Part shown: in pieces, positions 54,764 through 64,000 of the stretch | Position numbering within the stretch: position 1 is the stretch's first letter | Layout of the letters: each line of letters starts with the position of its first letter | Source: Methanosarcina horonobensis HB-1 = JCM 15518 | GTDB taxonomy: Archaea; Halobacteriota; Methanosarcinia; Methanosarcinales; Methanosarcinaceae | Direction: 5' to 3' | Length of the DNA: 64,000 bases | Assembly: GCF_000970285.1 (NCBI RefSeq) | Contig: NZ_CP009516.1 | Coordinates: forward strand, 1,777,036-1,841,035 | The notes under the pieces: model-generated | What the model was told of the DNA's origin: nothing | Databases searched by the model: none | Seen by the model: the letters and a program-made list of their open reading frames with translations, nothing else | Position numbers and translations under genes: made by a program

Positions 54764-55837
54764 TTAACGTGATTCCTTCTGCAGGTAAAAAGCAACTGGA
54801 AAACCGATCAGAGTAGGGATCCAGAAAGAAAACATCCTGTAACTAAGTATAACCACAACTGCAATCGGTCCTGGTACTCCAAGACCTGTATAGAGAGCTG
54901 CCATAGTGCTCTCTACAATCCCTACCCCTCCTGGGATTAGAAAAGTCATCTTTCCGAAAAGCAGGGGAAGTCCGTACCCCACAAGCAGGATTGAAGGCTT
55001 TATCGGGTGTCCTGCAGCTATGAAGAATAAGTAAAGAGTTAGCATATCAAGACTTATGGAAAAAGCTGCTGCCAGGGCTGGACGCTGCCACCCTCCTTTA
55101 TGCAGAACATCAAGAGCTGCAAAGAGCCGGCTTACAAAGTTCTCGATAGGCACAGGATTATAGGGCTTGTTCCGGATTCTGGCAAAGAAAGCTGCTATTT
55201 TCCCGGCTCCTGCATTAAATCTGGTCCTGTGTTTTCTTCCCCAGCTTACTGCCAGAGTACCAAGACTCAGCAGAGTGAGGATCAGGAGAAATGCGTAGAA
55301 TTGCACGGAAGAAAGTTCATGAACCAGAAGCAGGTGTACTGTTCCTGCTGTTGCGAGTAAAATCAGAACTGCATTGTTAAACATTGTAGGCAGTGTACCT
55401 GCAAGCCCTGAAGCCTCTTTGCTTACGCCAGCTTTCCTTACCCAGCTGTAGGTAGCTGCAGCATTTCCTAAAGTGCCTCCTGCCAGCATTCCCATACTCG
55501 ATGCAGCAAGAGTGATGGCAGCTCCTTTTAAGATTGGGATATGCTGGTTTGCTATTGACAGAACCGAATTAATAAGATAGCTGTATCCGATGTAACTTAT
55601 AATCTCTGCAAGGCCAGCGAGCAGTACAGCCCATAAAGTCATTGTCCTGATTACCTGAAGGGACCCTTCAAAAGAAGTAATTTGCGGAAGAATCAGATGA
55701 ACCGCGAGTCCCAGGAAAACAAGAGTTAGAAGGTGACGTCCGGCTTTCAGGATCAGAGGTTGAGACGATAAAAGGCTCCAATAGTTATTGCTTTTATTTT
55801 CCAGATTCTGTAAACCTTCCTGTCCGTTTATACCCAT
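54764..55837 (-). CDS. flippase-like membrane protein (LPG synthase TM/UPF0104)
   Basis: 357 residues with eight or nine membrane helices, ATG 55837 after GAGG. Typical segments: GTLGNAAATYSWVRKAGVSKE, LFFIAAGHPIKPSILLVGYG and the family hallmark FLIPGGVGIVESTMAALYTGLG. Members include AglD-type and lysylphosphatidylglycerol synthase membrane domains, thought to move lipid-linked molecules. It is convergent with the trypsin-like gene. Confidence 0.82.
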   Translation of the reverse strand: MGINGQEGLQNLENKSNNYWSLLSSQPLILKAGRHLLTLVFLGLAVHLILPQITSFEGSLQVIRTMTLWAVLLAGLAEIISYIGYSYLINSVLSIANQHIPILKGAAITLAASSMGMLAGGTLGNAAATYSWVRKAGVSKEASGLAGTLPTMFNNAVLILLATAGTVHLLLVHELSSVQFYAFLLILTLLSLGTLAVSWGRKHRTRFNAGAGKIAAFFARIRNKPYNPVPIENFVSRLFAALDVLHKGGWQRPALAAAFSISLDMLTLYLFFIAAGHPIKPSILLVGYGLPLLFGKMTFLIPGGVGIVESTMAALYTGLGVPGPIAVVVILSYRMFSFWIPTLIGFPVAFYLQKESR

Positions 55838-56134
55838 TTTTAATCCTCTAAAACTAACATCACCTTTATTTTGTATTTTCTCACACCTCTTAATATATAA
55901 AAGAAATGACTCCTGGAATAAAGTTAATTTTATTCAAAATATAATCAGTTCTATAAATGCATATATTATAGCATTTAACGCAGCACTCTGCATTTGGTCT
56001 AAAGGATAATTATCGCAATGGTGAAGATATCTTCGATGTAACAAAAAACAATACACAAGCTTTTATGGACAGCAATAGATGGGAAGGCTTATCGACAACT
56101 TAGCTACGCTACGGTTTACGCAGTAGTCAAAGCA
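55838..56134. other. intergenic
   Basis: No gene in about 300 bp. AT-rich, merging into the dispersed repeat at 56135. Confidence 0.4.
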
Positions 56135-56412
56135 GTAGCTAGGAAGGCAGGATACCTTACCTCTTTTATCCTAAAGATAATTCTGGCATCACATAGTACT
56201 CGATAGCACCAGCATTGAAAGCAACCATCTTTACAGGCAGTCTCACGTTCAAACATCGTTTTTGAGGTTAAACGATTACCTCTTAATCTTCTTGTTTCAG
56301 TAGACAAATTTCTCTTCTAATCTGTAAAAACACTAACGACCAAAACTAATTAAGACATATAAACTATGAATTACGAAGAGGTTACTTCATATACCCTGCG
56401 ACAGCAATAGAG
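56135..56412. repeat. dispersed intergenic repeat, long copy 3
   Basis: Contains CCTTACCTCTTTTATCC, then CACCAGCATTGAAAGCA, CTTTACAGGCAGTCTCAC, CAAAACTAATTAAGACATAT and GAAGAGGTTACTTCATATAC. It aligns with 41575-41830 for roughly 250 bp and with part of 31311-31440. Confidence 0.55.
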
Positions 56413-56438
56413 AACTTATGCTTTCATCAGTTCTCTTT

Positions 56439-58583
56439 TTATTCTGCACCGAAGCTAATTACAAATTCAGCACCATTATCCCTTTTAAGCTCGACCTGAC
56501 CGTCTAACTGTTCTACCAGAATATTTACAAGCTGCAGACCAAGAGTCTCGGTATTCTCCAGATTTGTTTCTTTTGGAATACCAATCCCATTATCTGAAAT
56601 AATTAGGGTATATCTTTTACCCATCTCGAAAAGCTCCCCTCTGGTATCCACCTCACTGATAGCTTCTTCACTAAAGAGTTTAATCTGAATCTCTCCTGCT
56701 CTTTTGTCTGGAAATGCATACTTTAAGGAATTGGAAACAAGCTCGTTAACAATCATTCCTAACGGGACAGCAATATCCATATCAAAGAAGATGTTTTCTT
56801 CAACATCCAAATTTAAGCTGGTATCGAGACTGCCAAGTTTATAAGTCTGGAAAAGGTTTTCAACAAGCCTTTTCAGATATGGTGAGAAGTTTAGCTTATC
56901 GGTTCCTCTGCCTTCGTGCAGCTCTTTGTGGATAAAGGCAATTGACATTACTCTGTCCTGACTCTCCCTGAAAGCGTCAAGAACTTCAAACTCCTCAGCA
57001 GACCCTCTACTTCTGAACTTTTCAGCCTGCAGGTCAAGAAGGGAAGAGATCACTTGGAGATTATTTTTGATTCTATGATGGATTTCTTTTTTTCTGGCTT
57101 CTTCGGCTTTTGCCAGTAATTTTTCCGCATTGACTTGCTCAGTAATGTCTCTGCCAATAGCTGAGATAGCCATCAGCTTTCTAGAAGCATCAAAAACCGG
57201 AGAATAAGTTATTGACACATTTGTTATTGTACCATCCTTTTTTAGCCGTAGAGTTCTGTAATGCTGGACCTTTTCTCCCTGTTTTACTTGCTCAATTATC
57301 TTTTTTATTTCTCCTTTAACACTTTCTGGTTCAAAGATTGAGACATTTTTCCCCAGAATTTCTTCAGCCGAATAACCGTAAATATGCTCTGCTGTCTTAT
57401 TCCAGCTAGTAATATTACCATCGAGAGACTCTGTTACAATAGCATCATTTGACGATTCCGCAGCATCCGCTAATATCCTAATTTTCTCTTCTGCTTTCTT
57501 ACGTTCGGTGATATCCTGAACTATTCCTCTCATCAGAACAGGAACATTTTCGTCGTTACAAATCACTTCTCCGTATGCATGAACTATGAGCTCTTTTCCG
57601 TCAGCTGAGATTACTCTGTGATCAATGCTGTATGGCTCTTCTCCTTTAAGAGCCTCTTTAACAGCATCATTTACATGGTCTCGGTCCTCAGGATGTATAG
57701 GTTTAAAGTTAAAGCGAGGGTTATTTCAGATTCTTGAGGATTAAGCCCAAAAATACGGTGATTATCATCAGACCATGTTAATTTGTTTTTACGGACATTC
57801 AGACGCTAGCTTCCGATATTTCCCACGGCCTGGGCACGGTCTAAGTCTTCTCTGTTCTTCTCCAGCTTATCCACCAGAGTATCGCGTTCCTCCAGCAACT
57901 GGGCTAACTTGATGTTACTGTGGCCTAGCTGTGAGAGCATATTGGCAAGTTTCATGAAGAAAGACATGCTGTTTTCAACAGTTTCTCTGCTCAGCCGTGG
58001 AACTTTTTCTAAAGCTGCTATGTATTCCTCTTCATTAAAGCCATATTTTCTGGCCTGGGATAGGAAGAGCTCATAGTCCAGAGGCTCGTCGTCAAAAAAG
58101 AACTGACCTGAGAAGATGTTGCCGATATGCTTTCCGTCAACAATGATGGGGGTTACTATGTCCCACATGTTGTTTTTGCACCTGTAGAGCTTAAACTCTC
58201 CAGGAGGAACGCCTGCGGACAGCTTTGTATCACTTTCTACGCAGTGCCTGCAGGTTTAGGGATGAACCCTATGGAACTCGGTGCAGATCTCCTGCCATCC
58301 AACACTTATCAGAACGTTGCCTTTGAGATCAAGTAAGGCCATGGTAATGTGAGCAAATTTGTAAAAGTCATCCATGATGGACTGGACTGCCTGAATTCTC
58401 CAGTTTCAGCCTGACGCGCTGCTCATTCTAACGCGCCTCCTCAACCCTTTTATGCCTGGTGATATCCCGGTTCAGCACCATATTCTCGGCACGCAAGTCT
58501 TGATTAGCCTTTTCCAATTCAGTGATCCGTTTTTGCATCTGGATCTCCAGTTCATTCCTATCTGGAAGATTAAAAGTACCCAT
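56439..58583 (-). pseudogene. PocR-PAS histidine kinase, decayed
   Basis: Paralogue of 44518-46824 in its first part and of 37972-40845 in its kinase core. From the start (MGTFNLPDRNELEIQMQK) it meets TAG after KRVEEAR, loses about 27 residues with a frame change and has TAA where the relative has Glu (HPxTC). It then reads well through the PocR end (58168-57806), has TAG in place of Trp after GNIGS, shifts frame again and runs open from 57566 to 56439 with a PAS domain, HisKA_2 (IHHRIKNNLQVISSLL) and ATPase (NELVSNSLKYAF, SDNGIGIPKE). Several independent lesions make it non-functional as a whole. Confidence 0.85.
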
Positions 58584-59311
58584 AACTCTCCGGTCCCTCT
58601 TTTAAAGCAGGAAATGGTATTTGTTAGATATTCTTTTGTCTGATCCTTGTGTTTAACAGAATTTAATATAAACGTGATCCCAAGCAGACTTCTAATAAAC
58701 AGATCTCTAATATCTTGTGGTAAGTTAATTATTTATTTATTTATTATTTATAAAATTATAGAATAATTTTATATTACATACCAGAAGCCATGTGGATACA
58801 ATTTTCAACTCACACAAAACATCTACACCTGGTTAAAAACAGCTACCTTACCAAAGGAGAAATAGATCTGGATAACAACTCATCTGGTAATTGGTATAAG
58901 ACCATCAAAAAGTAAGGATTCCCATAGAACAACATTCAGGCAGTTCAGGCTTACCATCACCATTAATATCTGCGCACCGAATCGTCTTGTAGTATTCTGG
59001 ACAGGGCCAGTCCTCCTTATCATCCAACAAGTCAAGTGCATTAGGAAGTTCATTCACAAAACTTAGTTTTATCAGTCCTAAATATGGGGTTTAGAGAGTT
59101 GATTCATGAGGTACGACAAAAGCTCCTAAGTATTTCTTGTTCTGATCGGGAACTGGTTTAGTGGGAGGTCAGATCTAGGCTTAGAGAGTTTAAACTTTAA
59201 GGTTTCCAACAGCTTGAGGGAGAGGAGATTTGGGATTTAGAGGCTTCTTTTGGTAATAACGTTCAAGAAGCCCGAATAAATGGGAAAAATAGCTCAGATA
59301 GAGGTCATTAG
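58584..59311. other. intergenic with FG-GAP-like relic
   Basis: No intact gene. On the minus strand at about 58906-59057 a ~50-residue frame reads DWPCPEYYKTIRCADINGDG then KPELPECC, a calcium-binding FG-GAP/VCBS-type unit left from a surface protein. TTAAAAACAGCTACCTTACC at about 58833 is another first block of the dispersed repeat. Confidence 0.45.
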
Positions 59312-60274
59312 ATGGAAGTGAATTATTTGTTTGATATTTTCCTGGAATCTTTAACAGACAGCGCAAAAATGATTCCGCTACTTCTTATCAGTTACGTTGG
59401 AATTGAGTTAGTTGAATACAAATATGCAAATAAGATCAGGGGAATGGTACAAAAAGCTGGAGCAGCTGGACCTGCTATAGGGGCGTTGACAGGCAGTTTC
59501 CCTCAGTGTGGCATGTCCGTTGTAGCTTCGGTGCTATACTCACAAAGGTTGGTCACTACTGGCACTTTACTTGCTGTTTATCTGTCTACTTCAGATGAGG
59601 CAATTCCAGTAATTCTTTCTCAACCAGAAAGCATTAAAATCATTGTGCCTTTGCTCATAACAAAGATTATTATCGCTCTAATCGGTGGATATACTGTTGA
59701 CTTTGTTTTTAGAAAATCAAATAAAGAGACCTTAGTCCATATCAAGGCATATGCAGAAGGTTCCGATAATAAACATCATAATCATGAAATAATACTTGAA
59801 AAAAAAGCTTGCTGCGGTCACAGCACAAGCCCTTCCTCAGTAGAATTTAATCATAAAGAGATTATTCTTCATCCAATAGTTCATACAGCCAAGGTCTTTA
59901 TTTTTATTTTTAGCTTTTCGTTTGCAATAAGTTTTGCTATTGCTCAAATGGGTGAAGAAGCATTCAAAAACCTGTTCTTAGGAAGTAGTGTTTTCCAACC
60001 GTTTTTAGTGGCTTTATTCGGACTTATTCCAAATTGTGCTGCCTCTGTCGCGATAACGATGTTATATCTCAAAGGTGCTATTACTTATGGTTCAACAATC
60101 GCCGGACTCTGCACCAGTGTGGGTCTAGGATTACTGGTCTTATTTAAAGAGGAAAAAGGCAAGAAGAATGTATTGATTATACTGCTTCTACTATTTGGGA
60201 TAAGTGTCTTAGCCGGATATATCATCCAATACATTTTTATTGAGTTCATCCCAAAACTCAAATTGTTTCTCTGA
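59312..60274 (+). CDS. ArsP_2-type 10-TM heavy-metal exporter-like permease
   Basis: 320 residues, ATG after GAGGTCATTAG. Two similar halves of about five helices each contain the paired motifs GSFPQCGMSVVASVLYS (near 60-76) and GLIPNCAASVAITMLY (near 237-252), with P-x-C as probable metal site. Between them is a His/Cys-rich cytoplasmic loop (DNKHHNHEI, KKACCGHSTS). This is the putative 10TM heavy-metal exporter (ArsP_2) family; the metal or metalloid is not known. Confidence 0.78.
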   Translation: MEVNYLFDIFLESLTDSAKMIPLLLISYVGIELVEYKYANKIRGMVQKAGAAGPAIGALTGSFPQCGMSVVASVLYSQRLVTTGTLLAVYLSTSDEAIPVILSQPESIKIIVPLLITKIIIALIGGYTVDFVFRKSNKETLVHIKAYAEGSDNKHHNHEIILEKKACCGHSTSPSSVEFNHKEIILHPIVHTAKVFIFIFSFSFAISFAIAQMGEEAFKNLFLGSSVFQPFLVALFGLIPNCAASVAITMLYLKGAITYGSTIAGLCTSVGLGLLVLFKEEKGKKNVLIILLLLFGISVLAGYIIQYIFIEFIPKLKLFL

Positions 60275-60559
60275 ATTCCTTATTCCTAATTTTTCCTGAA
60301 AATAGTACCGGCTTTACAGGGTATTCGAGGTGCCATTAACTCTGATACTGAAGTCTCTGGACCATGGACATTTTACAGCAATTTCACATCCAGACATTAT
60401 TTTGAAGTCAATCGACAACTTCATCAACTACTTATGTTAGTTGTAGATTTTGTGAGCTATCTTTTCAAGCAAGTTAATCAAACCAGATTAATCAACCTAA
60501 AATAATGAGTTCAATATAATTTAGAATGCTTTAATTATTATTAAGGAGAATTCTTTCCC
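60275..60559. repeat. spacer with partial dispersed repeat
   Basis: No gene. TTTTACAGCAATTTCACATCC at about 60371-60391 matches the second block of the repeat family at 31393 and 56212. Confidence 0.4.
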
Positions 60560-60832
60560 ATGACAGACACTACTTACTTTCTTTTCCCCATTGTTTATGC
60601 TGCCCTTAACGCAGCTTCATTTGCCCTTTACGGGCTGGACAAATACAAAGCAAGAAAAGAAAAGTGGCGCATTTCGGAAAAAAGCCTGCTGATGATCTCC
60701 CTCTTTGGACCGATAGGAGCATGGCTCGGAATGACGCAGTTCAGGCATAAAACCCAGAAACCCATATTCAGGTACCTTGTGCCGGCATTTGTAGGAATTC
60801 ATATTCTGCTGGTGCTCTGGATAAACCTGTAA
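60560..60832 (+). CDS. DUF1294 small membrane protein
   Basis: 90 residues with two or three membrane helices and the DUF1294 pattern: ALYGLDKYKARKEKWRISEK, LLMISLFGPIGAWLGM, RHKTQKPIFRYLVP. AAGGAG precedes the ATG. The family is widespread and uncharacterised. Confidence 0.85.
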   Translation: MTDTTYFLFPIVYAALNAASFALYGLDKYKARKEKWRISEKSLLMISLFGPIGAWLGMTQFRHKTQKPIFRYLVPAFVGIHILLVLWINL

Positions 60833-61205
60833 GGAAGGCTATATCAACCTGTAATGCTTCTTATACAGGGCTCTCTTCTTATACCCAGATTAGATTAAAG
60901 TTTTCTGTTAAGAGACTAAATTGATTATAATAGGTATAAGAGCAGGATAACAGCTAGAATAGGTTAAACCGCATAAAAACCGGATATACAGTGTCACATT
61001 AACTCTTTTTTTTGTAAAACCTTTTTTATAGTATTTTCTTCATAAGATATGAAGCATTACAGTTTTCATTCCTTATCCTGGATAGGGGTATACTCTGGAG
61101 ATTGGCTTTGGGAACTGCAAATAAATGGGAATCGGGGAACAAAAATATATCTCATACTATTAAAAATATATCTCATACTATTTTGAGCTTATTTGGGGGA
61201 CTCCA
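60833..61205. other. intergenic, promoter region of inositol-phosphate synthase
   Basis: No gene. AAAAATATATCTCATACTAT occurs twice in tandem at 61141-61183, close to the start of the downstream gene, and may hold the promoter. Confidence 0.4.
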
Positions 61206-62312
61206 ATGGCAGGTAAAGACAGGATAAAAATTGCCATTGCAGGAGTTGGGAACTGTGCAAGTTCACTTCTGCAGGGGATTGAGTATTACAGAAATAAAGA
61301 GAATGCAGATACTATTGGTCTTATGCATCTGGACCTTGGGGGATATTTACCGTCTGATATTGAGGTGGCAGCAGCTTTTGATATTGATAAAAGAAAAATT
61401 GGAAAGGACGTGTCAGAAGCGATATTTTCTCTTCCGAACTGCACAACTGCTTTCTGTCCCGATGTGCCGAAAACAGGCATTGAGGTAAAAATGGGAAGAG
61501 TTCTGGACGGCTGTTCCGAACACCTTATCAATTACCCGGAAGACTGCAGGTTTTCTCCTGTGGAAGGGGAGGGTTCGACAAAAGAGGAGATTATAAACAC
61601 CCTGCAGAATTCTGGAGTCGAGATTCTTGTAAACTACATGCCTGTAGGTTCCGAAGAGGCTGCCCGTTTTTATGCTGAATGTGCCCTTGAAGCAGGCTGT
61701 GCCTTTATCAACAGTATGCCTGTTTTTATTGCGAGCGACCCTGAATGGGCGAAACGCTTTGAAGAAAAGAAACTCCCTATTATAGGGGACGACATCAAAT
61801 CCCAGCTCGGAGCGACCATAGTTCACAGGACTCTTGCCGACCTTTTCAAAAAACGCGGAGTAAAAGTGGAAAGGACTTACCAGCTGAACACAGGTGGGAA
61901 TACGGATTTCCTTAATATGCTCAACAGGAACAGGCTCAAATCCAAAAAAATCTCAAAAACCGAAGCAGTTCAGTCCGTACTTGCCGAAAGGCTTGATAAT
62001 GAAAGTATTCACGTGGGTCCAAGCGACTATATTCCCTGGCAAAAGGACAACAAGGTTTGCTTCCTGAGGATGGAAGGAAAACTCTTCGGGGATGTGCCCA
62101 TGAACCTCGAACTTAGGCTGTCGGTAGAAGACTCACCTAACTCTGCAGGTGTTGTAATCGATGCCATTCGATGCTGCAAACTGGCACTTGACAGGGGTAA
62201 AGGAGGAATTCTTTATCAGCCGTCTGCGTATTTTATGAAACACCCTCCAAAGCAGTATCCGGATGACGAAGCATACCGCATGATTGAAGAGTTTATTGCA
62301 GAAAATCGGTAA
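61206..62312 (+). CDS. ino1: myo-inositol-1-phosphate synthase
   Basis: 368 residues, ATG after GGGGGACTCC. NAD-binding [18 protein letters not shown] at the N terminus, the family signature [20 protein letters not shown], then [26 protein letters not shown] and [22 protein letters not shown]. It converts glucose-6-phosphate to inositol-3-phosphate; in Methanosarcina this feeds archaetidylinositol lipids. Length suits the short archaeal form. Confidence 0.92.
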   Translation: MAGKDRIKIAIAGVGNCASSLLQGIEYYRNKENADTIGLMHLDLGGYLPSDIEVAAAFDIDKRKIGKDVSEAIFSLPNCTTAFCPDVPKTGIEVKMGRVLDGCSEHLINYPEDCRFSPVEGEGSTKEEIINTLQNSGVEILVNYMPVGSEEAARFYAECALEAGCAFINSMPVFIASDPEWAKRFEEKKLPIIGDDIKSQLGATIVHRTLADLFKKRGVKVERTYQLNTGGNTDFLNMLNRNRLKSKKISKTEAVQSVLAERLDNESIHVGPSDYIPWQKDNKVCFLRMEGKLFGDVPMNLELRLSVEDSPNSAGVVIDAIRCCKLALDRGKGGILYQPSAYFMKHPPKQYPDDEAYRMIEEFIAENR

Positions 62313-62375
62313 ATGAAAAAGAAAAAAGTAGGGTTCGAAGCTAAAATCAGAGGCTCTATTCATTATCCTGGCTGT

Positions 62376-62657
62376 TTATTTGGACAGCTCCTCTGCCTCT
62401 TTCCCTCCTGCTTCAAGCTCCTGTTTTTGCTGGGTATCGAACCGGAGTAAAAGCGCCTGAAACTCCCCAATATGTGTTTTTTCTTCTTTTGCCACATCCA
62501 TCAAGACATCTCTTATGTTCTCGTTTTCAGTAAGGGCAGCCATCTGTTCGTAAAGGTTTATAGCATCAAGCTCGGCAATAATTCCGGCTCTGAGAATTTC
62601 CTTATCCAGGTCTTCTTCAGCTACGTTCTTAAGATTTATCGGAATTTTAGATAACAA
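62376..62657 (-). CDS. encapsulin-type ferritin-like protein
   Basis: 93 residues from TTG 62657 with GGGGGTGA upstream. Two helices carry the di-iron ligands: E and D in AGIIAELDAINLYEQMA, and EEKTHIGEF (E-x2-H). This closely resembles the ferritin-like domain fused to the N terminus of the Pyrococcus furiosus encapsulin shell protein, including the acidic tail (QELEAGGKEAEELSK). Here it stands alone with no shell gene in the window. Probably a half-ferritin that dimerises and oxidises or stores iron. Confidence 0.78.
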   Translation of the reverse strand: MLSKIPINLKNVAEEDLDKEILRAGIIAELDAINLYEQMAALTENENIRDVLMDVAKEEKTHIGEFQALLLRFDTQQKQELEAGGKEAEELSK

Positions 62658-62828
62658 TTATTCACCCCCTGTTTATCGTATATGAAGATATAATCATAAA
62701 TATTTTTACCAAATACGGGAAATTCTTTAATTATTCTGGCTCCTTTAACATGTTTTTAAAATGCCGGTTTTTAATACGTTTATTTTTAAGATATCAGTCT
62801 TTACATGCCGATTTTTAGATATTTTTAT

Positions 62829-63968
62829 TCAGCTGTAACTGATCCTGTAGATCGCATTATTACTATCATCTGACACAAGCAAAGCTCCGTCAGGCATTAC
62901 AAGGACGTCCACAGGTCTCCCCCAGTCTGCAAATCCCTGGAGCCAGCCGTAGGCAAAGGGTTCATAACTTACAGGAGTTCCGTTCTCCAGCCTGACAAGT
63001 GTAACCCGGTAACCTATAGGGATTTTCCTGTTCCATGAGCCGTGCTCGGCAATGAAGATCTGGTTCCTGTATTCTTCTGGGAACATTGTACCTGTGTAAA
63101 AGGTCATCCCAAGGGCAGCCACATGAGGGCCCAGTTCAACCTCAGGCGGTGTGAATTCGGAACAGTTCCGCAGTTCTCCGAATTCCGGGTCAGGGATATC
63201 CTCTCCATGACAGTAGGGAAAACCGAAGTTCATCCCCGGTTCAGGTGCCCTGTTCAGTTCATCCGGAGGCAAATCGTCCCCAAGCCAGTCCCTGCCATTG
63301 TCAGTAAACCATAGCTCTTCGGTTTCAGGATGCCAGGCAAAACCAACTGTGTTCCTTATTCCTCTTGCGAAAATCTCGAGCTGGCTCCCGTCAGGCTCCA
63401 TTTGCATAATGGTTCCGTAGCGCTCATCTTCAGGATTACAAATATTACACGGCATTCCCACAGGCACGTACAGTTTTCCATCGGGGCCGAACTTGATATA
63501 CTTCCATCCGTGCGAACGGTCGGAAGGGAAATTATCGTTGACCACGACCGGTTCCGGCGGATTTTCAAGCCTTGCTTCAATATCGTCGTAGCGGATCACC
63601 CTTGAAATCTCGGCTACATACAGGGAACCGTTCCTGAATGCCACCCCATTAGGCATATTCAAGCCTTCGGCAAGCACAATTACATCATCAGCTTTATTGT
63701 CTCTATCCTTGTCAAGTACAGCATAGACTCTTCCCTCACCCCGGCTTCCGACAAAAAGCGTCCCATTTGGACTGAGAGCCATAGATCTTGCACCTTCAAC
63801 ATTTTCGGCATAATAATCAATAGAAAAACCCGGCGGAAGCTCGATACAGGCAAGACCTGTCCCGTTTTCCCCACAGTCATCAATGGGTACGGTCCTCAGG
63901 ACGACATAAGCTGAAAAAATAAGAACAGCAAGAGCAAAAAAGCCAAGTATTATCCTTGTTCCTTTCAT
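62829..63968 (-). CDS. PQQ-type sugar/sorbosone dehydrogenase family, membrane-anchored
   Basis: 379 residues from ATG 63968 (GGAGG 5 bases upstream). An N-terminal membrane anchor (residues 5-24) leads into a six-bladed beta-propeller: GFSIDYYAENVEGARSMALS, MPNGVAFRNGSLYVAE, SHGWKYIKFGPDGKLYV, FARGIRNTVGFAWHPETEEL, WFTDNGRDWLGDDLPPDELN, FIAEHGSWNRKIPIGYRV. These are the blocks of the soluble glucose/sorbosone dehydrogenase family. Whether PQQ is made or bound here is not known; extracellular oxidoreductase inferred. Confidence 0.83.
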   Translation of the reverse strand: MKGTRIILGFFALAVLIFSAYVVLRTVPIDDCGENGTGLACIELPPGFSIDYYAENVEGARSMALSPNGTLFVGSRGEGRVYAVLDKDRDNKADDVIVLAEGLNMPNGVAFRNGSLYVAEISRVIRYDDIEARLENPPEPVVVNDNFPSDRSHGWKYIKFGPDGKLYVPVGMPCNICNPEDERYGTIMQMEPDGSQLEIFARGIRNTVGFAWHPETEELWFTDNGRDWLGDDLPPDELNRAPEPGMNFGFPYCHGEDIPDPEFGELRNCSEFTPPEVELGPHVAALGMTFYTGTMFPEEYRNQIFIAEHGSWNRKIPIGYRVTLVRLENGTPVSYEPFAYGWLQGFADWGRPVDVLVMPDGALLVSDDSNNAIYRISYS

Positions 63969-64000
63969 TTCTCCCTCCAATTCATTTCTCCCTTCATTTC

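Overview
The window is archaeal and almost certainly from a Methanosarcina, close to M. mazei. It is AT-rich and carries a methanogenesis marker 8 protein, a PaaK/F390-synthetase-type ligase, several large PAS histidine kinases, N-glycosylated surface proteins, a disaggregatase-type beta-helix protein and a casposon of the kind known from M. mazei. Genes often start with TTG or GTG behind strong GGAGG/GGTGA ribosome binding sites. No rRNA, CRISPR array or convincing intact tRNA was seen.

Layout. 0-14.3 kb: chromosomal genes with recent duplications (two TPR proteins, two secreted ~505-residue proteins), a beta-helix surface protein with a leftover leader fragment, methanogenesis marker 8 and an aryl-CoA ligase. 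14.57-29.4 kb: the main find, two casposons in tandem. Casposon A (14579-25231, 10.65 kb) has ~60-bp terminal inverted repeats and a perfect 14-bp target duplication (CGCACTAAAATAGA). It carries a predicted defence pair (nucleoside-deoxyribosyltransferase/TIR-like protein plus Mrr-type nuclease), cas1 (casposase), a winged-helix protein, a ribbon-helix-helix protein, a conserved unknown, an HNH nuclease, a family B DNA polymerase with intact exonuclease and polymerase motifs, a membrane protein and a row of tiny related genes. Casposon B begins immediately after A's right-hand target copy. It has its own left TIR and a different defence-like cargo (HD-Hsp90-type ATPase), then only the 3' part of cas1, cut off at a 14-bp palindrome. 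In both elements the cargo lies between the left TIR and the 3' end of cas1.

29.4-41 kb: small secreted and membrane proteins, a BofA-like protein, an Asn-Met-Thr repeat surface protein with exact 90-bp repeats, a C39-like peptidase, a MITE, ilvE and a five-PAS histidine kinase. 41-48 kb: an FAD oxidoreductase, a bacterial-looking alpha/beta hydrolase and a PocR-PAS histidine kinase whose frame is interrupted only by an amber codon at a lysine position, which could be read as pyrrolysine in this lineage. 48-53.3 kb: an accessory patch with an Abi-alpha protein, a four-helix membrane protein split in frame by an IS5/IS427 element, an integrase remnant and a frameshifted DUF3795 gene. 53.4-64 kb: mostly chromosomal genes (ICMT-like, trypsin-like, flippase-like, heavy-metal permease, DUF1294, inositol-phosphate synthase, encapsulin-type ferritin domain, PQQ-type sugar dehydrogenase) plus one heavily decayed kinase pseudogene.

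All assignments come from reading motifs by eye; no database search was run.
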